From: Nitrospirota bacterium | Lineage (GTDB): Bacteria; Nitrospirota; Thermodesulfovibrionia; UBA6902; BMS3Bbin08 | DNA length: 14,659 nucleotides | Direction: 5' to 3' | Assembly: GCA_016208845.1 (NCBI GenBank) | Contig: JACQXH010000177.1 | Span: 1 to 14,659, forward strand | Shown here: positions 1 through 7,223 of the stretch, piece by piece | Layout of the letters: each line of letters opens with the position of its first letter | Position numbering within the stretch: position 1 is the stretch's first letter | The notes under the pieces: generated by a model | Told to the model about the DNA's origin: nothing | Databases searched by the model: none | The model's input: the letters and a program-made list of their open reading frames with translations, nothing else | Program-made: the position numbers and the translations under genes

Positions 1-2
1 CA

Positions 3-137
3 GGATTGAATTCCCTTGACATCAGGTTCTCGATGCTTCCTTTCTGGCATGACATAGATACGATCAGTGACCTTAAGCTTCTTGAAAATCACCTCCAGTA
101 TCTTACAAAAAAGAAATTAAAGGACAGAAAACGGTAA
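3..137 (+). CDS. C-terminal end of probable DUF2064/TIGR04282-type glycosyltransferase (partial)
   Basis: The reading frame is open from the left edge and ends at TAA 135-137, giving the last 44 residues of a protein that begins outside the window. The segment reads SMLPFWHDIDTISDLKLLE followed by a Lys/Arg-rich tail. A W-x-D-I-D-T-x-x-D-L block near the C-terminus is typical of the TIGR04282/DUF2064 family, GT-A-fold proteins related to MobA and CofC nucleotidyltransferases and usually annotated as glycosyltransferases. Only the tail is visible, so the catalytic region cannot be checked. Related nucleotidyltransferases also carry a D-x-D-T-x-x-D-L signature, so the wider NTP-transferase superfamily is the main alternative. 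The next gene is also a glycosyltransferase, which fits a glycan cluster, but a promoter-like sequence lies between them. Confidence 0.5.
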   Translation, partial: GLNSLDIRFSMLPFWHDIDTISDLKLLENHLQYLTKKKLKDRKR

Positions 138-219
138 GCATTGATGCAATAAGCCCTGTATCGTCCGGCAACTTCCGCATTTTTATTACTTATATCTGAA
201 TTTCTAATTCAAATATGAA

Positions 220-248
220 TTGACAGGGTTATCCAAAAAGATTATTCT
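220..248 (+). promoter_or_regulatory. Sigma-70-type promoter upstream of the GT2 gene
   Basis: A perfect -35 hexamer TTGACA (220-225) is followed, after exactly 17 bases, by TATTCT (243-248), a 4/6 match to TATAAT. Transcription would start near 255, about 95 bases before the GT2 start codon. Spacing and hexamers are seen directly; activity is inference. Confidence 0.5.
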
Positions 249-317
249 ATAGACGTTTTATTGAACGCTGAGCCATCCCCGTCAGAAATGATTTTCTAAT
301 GGGTAAATCTTGGGATC

Positions 318-335
318 ATTCTTAATTTTAAGAAT
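318..335. promoter_or_regulatory. 18-bp perfect palindrome in the GT2 leader (possible operator or hairpin)
   Basis: ATTCTTAA-TT-TTAAGAAT is a perfect inverted repeat with 8-bp arms. It lies 14 bases before the GT2 start codon and downstream of the predicted transcription start. It could be a repressor site or a leader hairpin next to the ribosome-binding region, where only a weak AGGT is visible. A chance AT-rich palindrome cannot be excluded. Confidence 0.35.
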
Positions 336-349
336 AGGTAAACTTTTAA

Positions 350-1867
350 ATGCTTCTTTATCTGTTTTTAGCGATTTATTTTTTTGTTCTTATAACGGTT
401 TTTCTATATGCCTCCCACAGGTACTACATGATCTACCTGTATTATAAATATAAGAAGAATAAGCCGGTCCCCGCGGGAAAATTAGATGCCCTGCCGAGGG
501 TAACCATACAGCTTCCTGTTTATAATGAATTGTATGTCATTAAACGGCTTATCTCAGCTGCATGCAATATCGATTATCCCAGGGAGCTGTTAGATATCCA
601 GGTGCTTGACGATTCTACCGATGAAACAGCCCTGATTGCCCGGGAATGCGTCATTGATTTCAGAAAACAGGGATTTGACATATATTATATCCACCGTGAT
701 AACAGGGCCGGCTTCAAGGCGGGTGCTCTGGCCAACGGCATGAATACTGCGAAGGGTGAATATATCGCGGTCTTTGATGCGGATTTTGTCCCGCAAAAAG
801 ACATGCTGCAGAAAACAATACATTTCTTCTCTGACAGGTCCACGGGAATGGTCCAGACGCGATGGAGCTTCCTGAACAGCAAATATTCTCTGCTGACAAG
901 AATACAGGCTATAATGCTTGACGGTCATTTTGTAATAGAACATGCCGCAAGGAACTGGTCAGGCCGGTTTTTTAATTTTAATGGTACAGCCGGCATATGG
1001 AGGAGAGAGGCCATAGAAACAGCCGGGGGGTGGCAGCACGATACGCTGACCGAAGACCTGGACCTGAGCTACAGGGCGCAATTGAAAGGATGGAAATTCA
1101 TCTTTTTAACAGAAGAGACATCCCCTTCGGAGATCCCTGTTGACATCAATGCCTTTAAAACACAGCAGCACAGGTGGGCCAAGGGTTCTCTGCAGACGGC
1201 AAGGAAACTGCTTCCGGGTATAATTAAGAGCGATCTTCCCCTGAAGGTAAAGGTCGAGGCTTTTTTTCACCTGACAAACAATGTTTCATATTTGCTCATG
1301 CTGATGCTTTCGGTCCTCATGTACCCGTCCATGGTCGCGAGGATCAACATAGGATGGTTCCAGATGTTAGTGACAGACGTGCCTTTTCTCCTTGTGGCAA
1401 CAATGGGCATCTCATTTTTTTATACCTGCTCCCAGAGAGAGGCGTACCGGGACTGGAAATCAAGGCTGAAATATCTGCCGATGCTGATGTCTTTCGGCAT
1501 AGGATTGTCAGTTAATAATTAAAAGGCGGTATTGGAGGCCCTTTTTAACCGTAACACAGAGTTCAAGCGAACACCTAAATTCAATATAGAGGCCAATAAG
1601 GACAAGTGGGCGGACAAGAAATACAGGGGTGAAAAGAACTTCCTGCCCGTCATAGAGCTTCTTCTTGGTATTTACTTTACATTTAATATTTATTTCGCCT
1701 ATTCGAACAGGATCTATTTTTCCATTCCTTTTTTGATGATATTCCAGGTCGGTTTCTTTTACATTGCATTTTTATCACTGCTGCAGTCCCTGATGGCGCG
1801 CGTTACAGCCCTTATGCGGTTTTCTTTAAGGACTGAAAAGGAAGGAAACGACATAGTTGCGGCCTGA
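350..1867 (+). pseudogene. Cellulose-synthase-like GT2 glycosyltransferase interrupted by an in-frame TAA
   Basis: This is a processive-type family 2 glycosyltransferase that would polymerise or transfer sugar from a nucleotide-sugar at the inner face of the membrane. Residues 1-22 form a membrane segment. Catalytic motifs follow in order: DDS (87-89), the DAD metal-binding motif (143-145), TED (234-236) and Q-x-x-R-W (272-276), then membrane segments from about residue 305. The frame stops at TAA 1520-1522, right after LSVNN. The next codons in the same frame read KAVLEALFNRNTEFKRTP, which is how this family normally continues, followed by two more hydrophobic segments and a TGA at 1865-1867. 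Without the stop the protein would be about 505 residues, the usual family length. A single base change (for example TCA to TAA) explains the break. The 390-residue N-terminal product keeps all catalytic motifs but loses the last membrane segments. Alternatives are a sequencing or assembly error, or stop readthrough. The TTG at 1532 is not a convincing independent start. Confidence 0.8.
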
Positions 1868-1878
1868 TAAATTAAGTA

Positions 1879-1907
1879 TTGACATCGCAGTCTGTTTTAT
1901 ATAGCAT
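1879..1907 (+). promoter_or_regulatory. Sigma-70-type promoter upstream of the beta-barrel gene
   Basis: TTGACA (1879-1884) is followed after 17 bases by TAGCAT (1902-1907), a 4/6 match; TATAGC lies two bases closer in. It sits just after the GT2 stop and about 50 bases before the next start codon. This suggests the barrel gene can be transcribed independently of the broken GT2. Confidence 0.4.
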
Positions 1908-1957
1908 AGAAAGTGCTAAATTTATAAATCCATTGTAAAAGGGAGGTAAGTTTTATT

Positions 1958-2959
1958 ATGAAGAAGGCATTATTAACTCTATTCTTAGTTTTAGCGGCAA
2001 TTTATTTTATGTCAGGCACTGTGTTTGCGGCATGGACCCAGGCCAAGGGACACGCTTATAATCAGCTTACTTACAGCTATTATGTTACTTCAGAGAAATT
2101 TACTACCCTTAAATACAGCCCTTCGGACGGCGGTAACAGCGGAACTGTCGTGAGCACAGGCGGCGAAATAGAGAAAGTTAAGACAGCCAAATTCTCATCT
2201 GAGGGCTTTACATATTACGGAGAGTATGGAATAATCGATTCCCTTACGGTCTTCACTGCAATCCCCGTATGGAAATGGGTCAACTCTGACGACACCATAA
2301 GATATGGAGGGGAAAGAGGCCCGGGCGGTGTGGGCGATATAGACTTGGGGTTGAGACATAATCTTACGCAGGATCTTTTCGGCACAGGCATTGTGACGTC
2401 TCTCCAGGGAGCTGTTAAGATCCCGTCAGCATATGAATACAAAGACCCCCTCGATTTTTTAAGCCTTGGGGACGGCCAATATGATGCAACATTTTTGCTT
2501 CAGTTCGGAAGGGGTATTGGCAAGGGCTGGATGATTCTTCAGGGCGGCTATAAATTCAGATTCGAAAACGACAGGTTTGGCCCTATAAGCTTTAAGCCTT
2601 CAGACCAGGTACTGGTTTCCTGGACAGGGGCCTATGGTCCTATTCCTCTGATCGAAATAAGGGGTTCAGTGAACTGGGCCAAATCAGTAGGTGATGCATA
2701 TGTTTCAGAAGGACTTGTCAAAGAATGGGGCGCTGCAGGAAATGATGCGGCAAAATACCAGGATAATGTGCTCATAAGGGATACATTGGGTCTTGAACCT
2801 GATTCCTTGACTGTCGGTCTGGACCTCGCTTTCAATATAAAACCCAAATGGCAAACCGTTGTTTCATATAGTACTGATATAGCCGGGTTTAGTGTGTTCA
2901 AGTCAAAGGACTGGTCCCTGGGTGAGACCTACAGTATTGCGCTTGTTTATATGTATTAG
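1958..2959 (+). CDS. Exported outer-membrane beta-barrel protein, family not recognised
   Basis: The protein has 333 residues. The start has a strong Shine-Dalgarno (GGGAGGT, 1941-1947) ten bases upstream. Residues 1-24 are a classic signal peptide (Lys-Lys, hydrophobic core, VFA cleavage site before AW). The mature chain is rich in alternating aromatic/polar strands and Gly/Asp turns, for example YNQLTYSYYVTSEKF and GWMILQGGYKFRFEND, with no internal hydrophobic helix. It ends in a strand closing on aromatic residues (SIALVYMY). These are hallmarks of an outer-membrane beta-barrel, roughly of the transporter/MetA-phenol-degradation barrel type, but I cannot name the family. Its position behind a glycan-synthesising GT2 suggests a role in surface-polysaccharide export or anchoring; that is inference. 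It has its own promoter-like sequence. Confidence 0.75.
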   Translation: MKKALLTLFLVLAAIYFMSGTVFAAWTQAKGHAYNQLTYSYYVTSEKFTTLKYSPSDGGNSGTVVSTGGEIEKVKTAKFSSEGFTYYGEYGIIDSLTVFTAIPVWKWVNSDDTIRYGGERGPGGVGDIDLGLRHNLTQDLFGTGIVTSLQGAVKIPSAYEYKDPLDFLSLGDGQYDATFLLQFGRGIGKGWMILQGGYKFRFENDRFGPISFKPSDQVLVSWTGAYGPIPLIEIRGSVNWAKSVGDAYVSEGLVKEWGAAGNDAAKYQDNVLIRDTLGLEPDSLTVGLDLAFNIKPKWQTVVSYSTDIAGFSVFKSKDWSLGETYSIALVYMY

Positions 2960-3004
2960 ACATAGTCTTATTTGCTATAACATATTAAAAACAGACAATA
3001 AAGG

Positions 3005-3063
3005 CTCTTGCAAGAGTTCTGAAAGATGCGATCCTGTCATTCTGGGCCTGTCGGGAATGACAG
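3005..3063. repeat. Palindromes after the barrel gene, including a GTCATTC...GAATGAC element
   Basis: CTCTTG-CAAGAG is a perfect 12-bp palindrome at 3005-3016. CTGTCATTC (3034-3042) pairs perfectly with GAATGACAG (3055-3063) around a 12-base loop. The second hairpin has the same GTCATTC/GAATGAC termini as the elements at 6054-6121 and 7351-7448. No U-tract follows either stem, so intrinsic terminator function is doubtful. Confidence 0.6.
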
Positions 3064-3083
3064 AGAATCAAACGATTATATTA

Positions 3084-3120
3084 CCCTTCGACAGGCTCAG
3101 GATGACAGTTGATCGAAGGG
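3084..3120. repeat. Palindromic CCCTTCGACAGGCTCAGG-type element
   Basis: CCCTTCGA (3084-3091) pairs with TCGAAGGG (3113-3120). The motif CTCAGGATGACA is echoed just downstream as CTCAGGGTGAAA. The CCCTTCGACAGGCTCAGG sequence resembles a dispersed palindromic repeat common in environmental bacterial genomes. It lies between the barrel gene and the TPR gene. Confidence 0.5.
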
Positions 3121-3180
3121 CTCAGGGTGAAAAATTGAGACTTCTCAACAGAGTTTTCATCCTGATCATGCCTGTGGATA

Positions 3181-3804
3181 TTGGCGTTTAAAAGAAATAT
3201 AAAAAAAATCTTTATTTTATTACTTGCCGGTTTGCTGGTAATAATTTCCTCGCTATTTATTTTTGAAAACAGACAGGTCCTGACCGCTGTTTTTTATCAG
3301 ACAGTCAAGCAGCAGGATAAAGCCATTCAAGCCTTTACTAAGGCTATTGCATCAAATCCGAACAACGCCTACGCCTATTATCAATTAGGGCTGATGTACA
3401 AAGAAAAAAAAGATTATGATAAGGCGCAAGGTATATATCAGAAATTACTGGAGCTGTTCCCCCGCCATCCATATGCCAACTATGATCTGGGCTATGTTTA
3501 TAAAGAAAAAAGACTGTATGACAAGGCCCTGGCTCAGTATGAACGGGCTTTGGAGATCAACCCTGAAAATGTTTATGCCCTTTTCGACACCGGCCTGATC
3601 TATAAAGAAACCGGCAGATATGAAGATGCCCTCTCAAATTACAACAAGGTCCTTGCCATAGAACCGTCTAATCCTTATGCCCTTTGGGATGCTGGCGTGG
3701 TTTATGAAAAAATAGGCATGAAAGACAAGGCTGCAGAGCAATTCAGGCATTACCATAAAATGACCGATTGCAGTTTCAGGCGAGCCTGGAACTGCCTTAA
3801 ATAG
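3181..3804 (+). CDS. Membrane-anchored TPR protein
   Basis: The protein has 207 residues. Residues 7-28 are one hydrophobic segment after a Lys/Arg-rich N-terminus, giving a signal anchor with the rest probably periplasmic. From about residue 46 to 194 there are four to five tetratricopeptide repeats with 34-residue spacing. Recurrent blocks are YAYYQLGLMYKEKKDYDKA, YANYDLGYVYKEKRLYDKA, YALFDTGLIYKETGRYEDA and YALWDAGVVYEKIGMKDKA. TPRs are protein-interaction scaffolds; the partner is unknown. The start is TTG 3181, since an in-frame TGA lies at 3163-3165 and no ATG precedes the TPRs; the Shine-Dalgarno is poor. The stop TAG (3802-3804) is followed immediately, in the same frame, by the TTG of the next gene. 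The two may therefore be one TPR/glycosyltransferase gene with a nonsense codon, or a tightly coupled pair. Confidence 0.75.
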   Translation: MAFKRNIKKIFILLLAGLLVIISSLFIFENRQVLTAVFYQTVKQQDKAIQAFTKAIASNPNNAYAYYQLGLMYKEKKDYDKAQGIYQKLLELFPRHPYANYDLGYVYKEKRLYDKALAQYERALEINPENVYALFDTGLIYKETGRYEDALSNYNKVLAIEPSNPYALWDAGVVYEKIGMKDKAAEQFRHYHKMTDCSFRRAWNCLK

Positions 3805-5730
3805 TTGAGAGCTATATCATATATCATAATAAATGTCCTTCTGTTTTCCGCCTGGCATATCTTTCTATATGCTAAAAGAGATGTTCTGTCATTTATAGAC
3901 CGGCTCACAGCCTCCTTTATACTCGGCCTATCCCAGATAATATTAACAGAGCTTTTACTCGGGGTATTGTTCAGGCGCCTTTTTGCGGCCGAACTTTATT
4001 TGCTCAATATCTCTGTCTCATCAATTGTCTTTACCATTTCATTAATTTCTGCGCGGAAACCAGGCTGTAATAAATTCATAAGCGGCATCTTTGGCGAGCT
4101 TAAAAATAAGATGTCAAGGTTTTTCATCATTATTTCAAAAGACAGGGCGCTGATGTGCCTTTATGCACTTTTCTTCATCGCGATCTGCTGGATGCTTTTT
4201 ATCGGCTATCTTTTCCCCTCTTACACATGGGATGCCCTTTGGTATCACCTTCCAATAGTGGGATACATAATGCAGAGCGGGGTCATACAGGAAAATCACA
4301 CCCCTTTTTTTATTGATATGTTCATCAATATATTCCCCAAGAATATCGAACTTTTTTTTCTATGGAATACCATTTTCCTTAAAAGCGGCATTATATCTGA
4401 CCTGAGCCAGGTTTTTTTTGCGGTAGCTGCGGTCCTCGCTATCTACAGCATGGCAATTAAGCTTGGGCTCAAGGAAATACATGCGTCTTATGCCGCGCTG
4501 TTGTTTTTTTTCACTCCTGTAGTGATACTGCAATCCACGACAAACTATGTGGATCTTGCGGTATCGGCGCTGTTCCTTATCGCCTTGAATTTCTTAATGT
4601 GCGGGACAGGGCGCCTTTCTGTATACCCTGTCTTTCTCGCAGGACTCTCCGGCGGCATTCTTCTTGGTTCAAAAGGCTCAGGCCCGATCTTTATTGCAGT
4701 CATCTCGGCGATGGCTGTGATCCTGCTTCTGGCAGGGCGCAGGGGTCCGTTAAAAAAGAAGACCGGATATCCGGTGATGCTGTTAAGCTTTATCCTGCCG
4801 GTTCTTTTAATGGGCGGGTACTGGTATATAAAGAACTGGGTCTTGTACGGTAATCCTGTTTACCCCATGGAAGTATCTTTTCTTGATATCAAATTATTTG
4901 AAGGGACATATGACGGAATAATAGACCCGCTGCCGGATGTATTGGATCGGCTGTCCCCGATGATAAGGCCGTTTTATGTATGGCTGGAAAGGGTGGAGTA
5001 CTATCTCTACGATTCGAGATTGAGCGGTTTCGGGCCGCTCTGGTTTATTCTGATATTGCCAAGCATGATAGCAGCAATACTATATGCCGTAAAAGAGAGA
5101 AGGCAGTATTTTTTGATAACAGGCGCAGTACTGTTCATCACATTCATCATTTACCCCAGGAACTGGTATCCCCGGTATGTTATTTTTATTCTTGCCTATG
5201 GCACATTGTCTTTCGGCATGACGCTGAGCTATTTTGAGGAAAGACAAAAAGGCATAAAACTTATAGCCTTATTGCTGGTCATATATACTTTTTTTACTGC
5301 AAATTCACCGTGTATCATGCCGTCGAAGATCAGGGAATTTGCATCTCTGCCGGTCAAAGAGCGCGGCCTTGCGCGTCTTGCTCCGTTTAATATTGACCTG
5401 CAGGCCCGTCAGGAATACGGGCTCTGGATATGGATAGAGAACAATATGTCAGAAGGGCATGTTCTGGCATACACCTTTGAGCCTCTGTTTCTTGCACCCT
5501 TATGGGGCCAGGGTTTTTCCAGCAGGATAGTATTTGCAGGATCGGATAATTACAGGGCATGGATAAATAACCTCAGGGAAAATAAAGTTACACATATTTT
5601 AATCAGGCAAAACTCACGGGAAGACAAGTGGATGGAAGGCATATCAAAAAGGCCTGGATGGCTGGATGTAGCAGAACAGTTTAAGGTAGTATATTCTGAT
5701 ATTAATTATAAAGTGTTGAGGTTTTATTAA
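3805..5730 (+). CDS. Polytopic GT-C (GT39-like) glycosyltransferase
   Basis: The protein has 641 residues with roughly a dozen hydrophobic segments, followed by a C-terminal soluble part of about 130 residues. The first large extracytoplasmic loop has WDALWYHLP (142-150). D143 sits where PMT/ArnT/GT39-type enzymes carry their catalytic Asp, and the following QSTTNYVDLAVSALFL stretch is also typical. Such enzymes transfer sugars from polyprenyl-phosphate donors to lipid, glycan or protein on the periplasmic side. The substrate cannot be told. The start is TTG 3805, abutting the TPR stop codon with zero spacing and in the same frame. There is no clear Shine-Dalgarno, and the next Met is about 100 residues in, which would remove membrane segments. 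Either reinitiation or readthrough from the TPR gene is plausible. The neighbouring LPS genes fit a surface-glycan role. Confidence 0.7.
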   Translation: MRAISYIIINVLLFSAWHIFLYAKRDVLSFIDRLTASFILGLSQIILTELLLGVLFRRLFAAELYLLNISVSSIVFTISLISARKPGCNKFISGIFGELKNKMSRFFIIISKDRALMCLYALFFIAICWMLFIGYLFPSYTWDALWYHLPIVGYIMQSGVIQENHTPFFIDMFINIFPKNIELFFLWNTIFLKSGIISDLSQVFFAVAAVLAIYSMAIKLGLKEIHASYAALLFFFTPVVILQSTTNYVDLAVSALFLIALNFLMCGTGRLSVYPVFLAGLSGGILLGSKGSGPIFIAVISAMAVILLLAGRRGPLKKKTGYPVMLLSFILPVLLMGGYWYIKNWVLYGNPVYPMEVSFLDIKLFEGTYDGIIDPLPDVLDRLSPMIRPFYVWLERVEYYLYDSRLSGFGPLWFILILPSMIAAILYAVKERRQYFLITGAVLFITFIIYPRNWYPRYVIFILAYGTLSFGMTLSYFEERQKGIKLIALLLVIYTFFTANSPCIMPSKIREFASLPVKERGLARLAPFNIDLQARQEYGLWIWIENNMSEGHVLAYTFEPLFLAPLWGQGFSSRIVFAGSDNYRAWINNLRENKVTHILIRQNSREDKWMEGISKRPGWLDVAEQFKVVYSDINYKVLRFY

Positions 5731-5746
5731 ATCAAATAATGGGATT

Positions 5747-5829
5747 AACCACAGAGGACACAGAGAAAGACAATAATAATAAAAGAAGGAAAATTAGTTT
5801 TTATTGCTTTTCTCTGTGCTCTGTGGTTT
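5747..5829. repeat. Inverted-repeat element, CCACAGAGGACACAGAG family, copy 1
   Basis: The left arm AACCACAGAGGACACAGAG (from 5747) is matched in inverse by the right arm CTCTGTGCTCTGTGGTT (5812-5828). Arms are about 22 bp with one or two mismatches around a 39-base AT-rich centre. A second right-half copy lies at 6159-6186 and a full pair at 11493-11734. Confidence 0.75.
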
Positions 5830-5856
5830 CTTGAGATGCTTTCCCCTGATTAACAG

Positions 5857-6009
5857 ATGGAAAAACACGGCAAAGACATAATGTTCATTGTTTTTATATT
5901 GGTGGTCGTGATCATGGCCATTATTTATTTTACCGTGCCGGAGCGAAGTCTTTTTCTGCAAAATCAGATCAAATGGTGGAGCGAGCTGTGGGACATTTTG
6001 GTTAAATAG
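5857..6009 (+). CDS. 50-residue single-span membrane miniprotein
   Basis: ATG 5857 to TAG 6007-6009 encodes 50 residues. It begins MEKHGKDIMF, then has an uninterrupted hydrophobic helix (about residues 9-26, FIVFILVVVIMAIIYF), then an amphipathic tail rich in Trp (IKWWSELWDILVK). The composition is that of a genuine small inner-membrane protein rather than random sequence. It lies in the gap between the GT-C gene and waaC, flanked by repeat elements on both sides. No good Shine-Dalgarno is visible upstream, which lowers confidence. No family is recognised. It could be a small partner of the GT-C enzyme or an LPS accessory; both are guesses. Confidence 0.5.
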   Translation: MEKHGKDIMFIVFILVVVIMAIIYFTVPERSLFLQNQIKWWSELWDILVK

Positions 6010-6053
6010 CAGAATGAAAGCCCGCTCCTTTGCAATAGCCCGAATAATATGGT

Positions 6054-6121
6054 GTCCGCAGACCCGCCTGCCGGGAAGCCATCTTTTTTTTATAGGAAAG
6101 ATTCCCGGCAAGCGGGAATGA
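6054..6121. repeat. GTCATTCCCGG-type palindromic element, degenerate copy
   Basis: CGCCTGCCGGGAA (6065-6077) pairs with TTCCCGGCAAGCG (6102-6114), 12 of 13 positions. A smaller nested stem ATTCCCG/CGGGAAT lies at 6101-6119. The right end GCGGGAATGAC and the central Phe-codon-like T-rich spacer match the structure of the element at 7351-7448. Confidence 0.6.
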
Positions 6122-6158
6122 CGAAGAAGCGGATATTCTTTATGCGTGAGTCAATAAA

Positions 6159-6186
6159 TTGCTTTTCTCTGTGTACTCTGTGGTTT
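6159..6186. repeat. Right-half copy of the CCACAGAG inverted-repeat family
   Basis: GCTTTTCTCTGTGTACTCTG and the following TGGTTT nearly duplicate 5806-5829. It ends directly against the AAAGG that serves as Shine-Dalgarno for the heptosyltransferase gene, so the repeat forms most of that gene's leader. Confidence 0.65.
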
Positions 6187-6200
6187 AAAGGTATTTTCTG

Positions 6201-7223
6201 ATGAAGATCCTGATCATAAAGCCGAGCTCTCTTGGGGATGTCATACATGCCTTGCCTTTTTTAAAGGCGGTGAAAGACACTTTCAGGAATGCCCGCGTAG
6301 ACTGGGTGATCGGCAGAGACCTCAAGGGGATCCTTGAAGGTAATCCGTTGATAGAGAGGCTTATTGTTTTTGACAAGGACTCATGGAAAGATCCCGGGAA
6401 CTTTTCCGGAACCATCAGAGAAGTTTTTTCCCTTAAAAAAGCCCTTAAGACGGCCCATTATGATATGGTCGTGGACCTGCAGGGTCTCCTGCGAAGCGGC
6501 CTCATGACATTTTTTACTCACGCGCCCCTGAAGATCGGTTTTCAAAATGCACGGGAAGGCAGCTGGCTGTTTTATAACAGGAAGATCTCATCTGCCGGAG
6601 CTGTTCATGCAGTAGATAAAATCCTTGAAATTGCTAAATCCATCGGGGCTAAAACCAGTGACGTCGGGTTCCCTCTTTATATCGATAATGCCGACAGGGA
6701 GAGAGTCAGGGATTTAACCGGCAACTTAAGGGAATATGTTGTCATAGTTCCCTCTGCAAGATGGGAAACAAAAAAGTGGCCTGCGGAAAATTTCGGCATG
6801 CTTATATCAAGACTCACGATGCCGTGCGTCTTAACCGGCGGCGACAGCGATTTACCGGTCATACAGCAGGTGATGGGCTGTTCCGGGGGCAGGGGGATCA
6901 ATCTCTGCGGCAAGACAGATCTGAGAGAACTCTTGGCATTGATCGCAGGTGCCCGGGCCGTAGTTAGCAATGACTCAGGCCCCATGCATATCGGAGCAGC
7001 CCTTGATGTGCCTGTTGTCGCGCTTTTTGGGCCCACTGATCCTGAACGTACCGGCCCTTATGGCTGGTCCGGAGGCCGTTCGGGTATGATAAATAAAAAA
7101 CTTAAAGTGCTGAGAAGCCCCATGCCCTGCAGCCCGTGTTTCAAGAGAAGATGCAGAGACCCTTTATGCATGAGCGGAATAAGCGTTGAGAAGGTTCTTG
7201 ATGAGTTAAAGGAGTTTTTATGA
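6201..7223 (+). CDS. waaC: ADP-heptose:LPS heptosyltransferase I-like (GT9)
   Basis: The 340-residue protein is the usual length for GT9 heptosyltransferases, which add L-glycero-D-manno-heptose from ADP-heptose to Kdo-lipid A in the cytoplasm. The N-terminal motif KPSSLGDVIHALP carries D13, equivalent to the essential Asp of E. coli WaaC. SARWETKKWP (185-194) carries Lys191/Lys192 for donor phosphate binding. NDSGPMHIGAAL (257-268) with D258 and ALFGPTDPERTGPYG (274-288) form the ADP-heptose site. A Cys cluster (C310, C313, C318, C323) near the C-terminus is common in this family. The start ATG has AAAGG about ten bases upstream. The stop overlaps the next ATG (ATGA). WaaF-like or other GT9 specificity is possible, but the KPSSLGDVIHALP form favours WaaC. 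Confidence 0.85.
   Translation: MKILIIKPSSLGDVIHALPFLKAVKDTFRNARVDWVIGRDLKGILEGNPLIERLIVFDKDSWKDPGNFSGTIREVFSLKKALKTAHYDMVVDLQGLLRSGLMTFFTHAPLKIGFQNAREGSWLFYNRKISSAGAVHAVDKILEIAKSIGAKTSDVGFPLYIDNADRERVRDLTGNLREYVVIVPSARWETKKWPAENFGMLISRLTMPCVLTGGDSDLPVIQQVMGCSGGRGINLCGKTDLRELLALIAGARAVVSNDSGPMHIGAALDVPVVALFGPTDPERTGPYGWSGGRSGMINKKLKVLRSPMPCSPCFKRRCRDPLCMSGISVEKVLDELKEFL

Noticed and set aside
1532..1867. Separate small gene starting at TTG 1532
   Set aside because: It is in the same frame as the upstream GT2 and encodes that family's usual C-terminal part, so it is treated as the tail of an interrupted gene.
2892..3191. Open frame overlapping the end of the barrel gene
   Set aside because: It overlaps the barrel gene in another frame and then translates palindromic repeats; the composition is not protein-like.
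1520..3804. Alternative genetic code (stop reassignment) to explain both interrupted frames
   Set aside because: One interruption is TAA and the other TAG, and TAA, TAG and TGA all end intact neighbouring genes at the expected family lengths (for example tpiA with TAA, ugd with TAG, waaC with TGA).
5794..6111. Minus-strand open frame of 105 codons
   Set aside because: It is antisense to the membrane miniprotein and runs through repeat DNA; no recognisable content.
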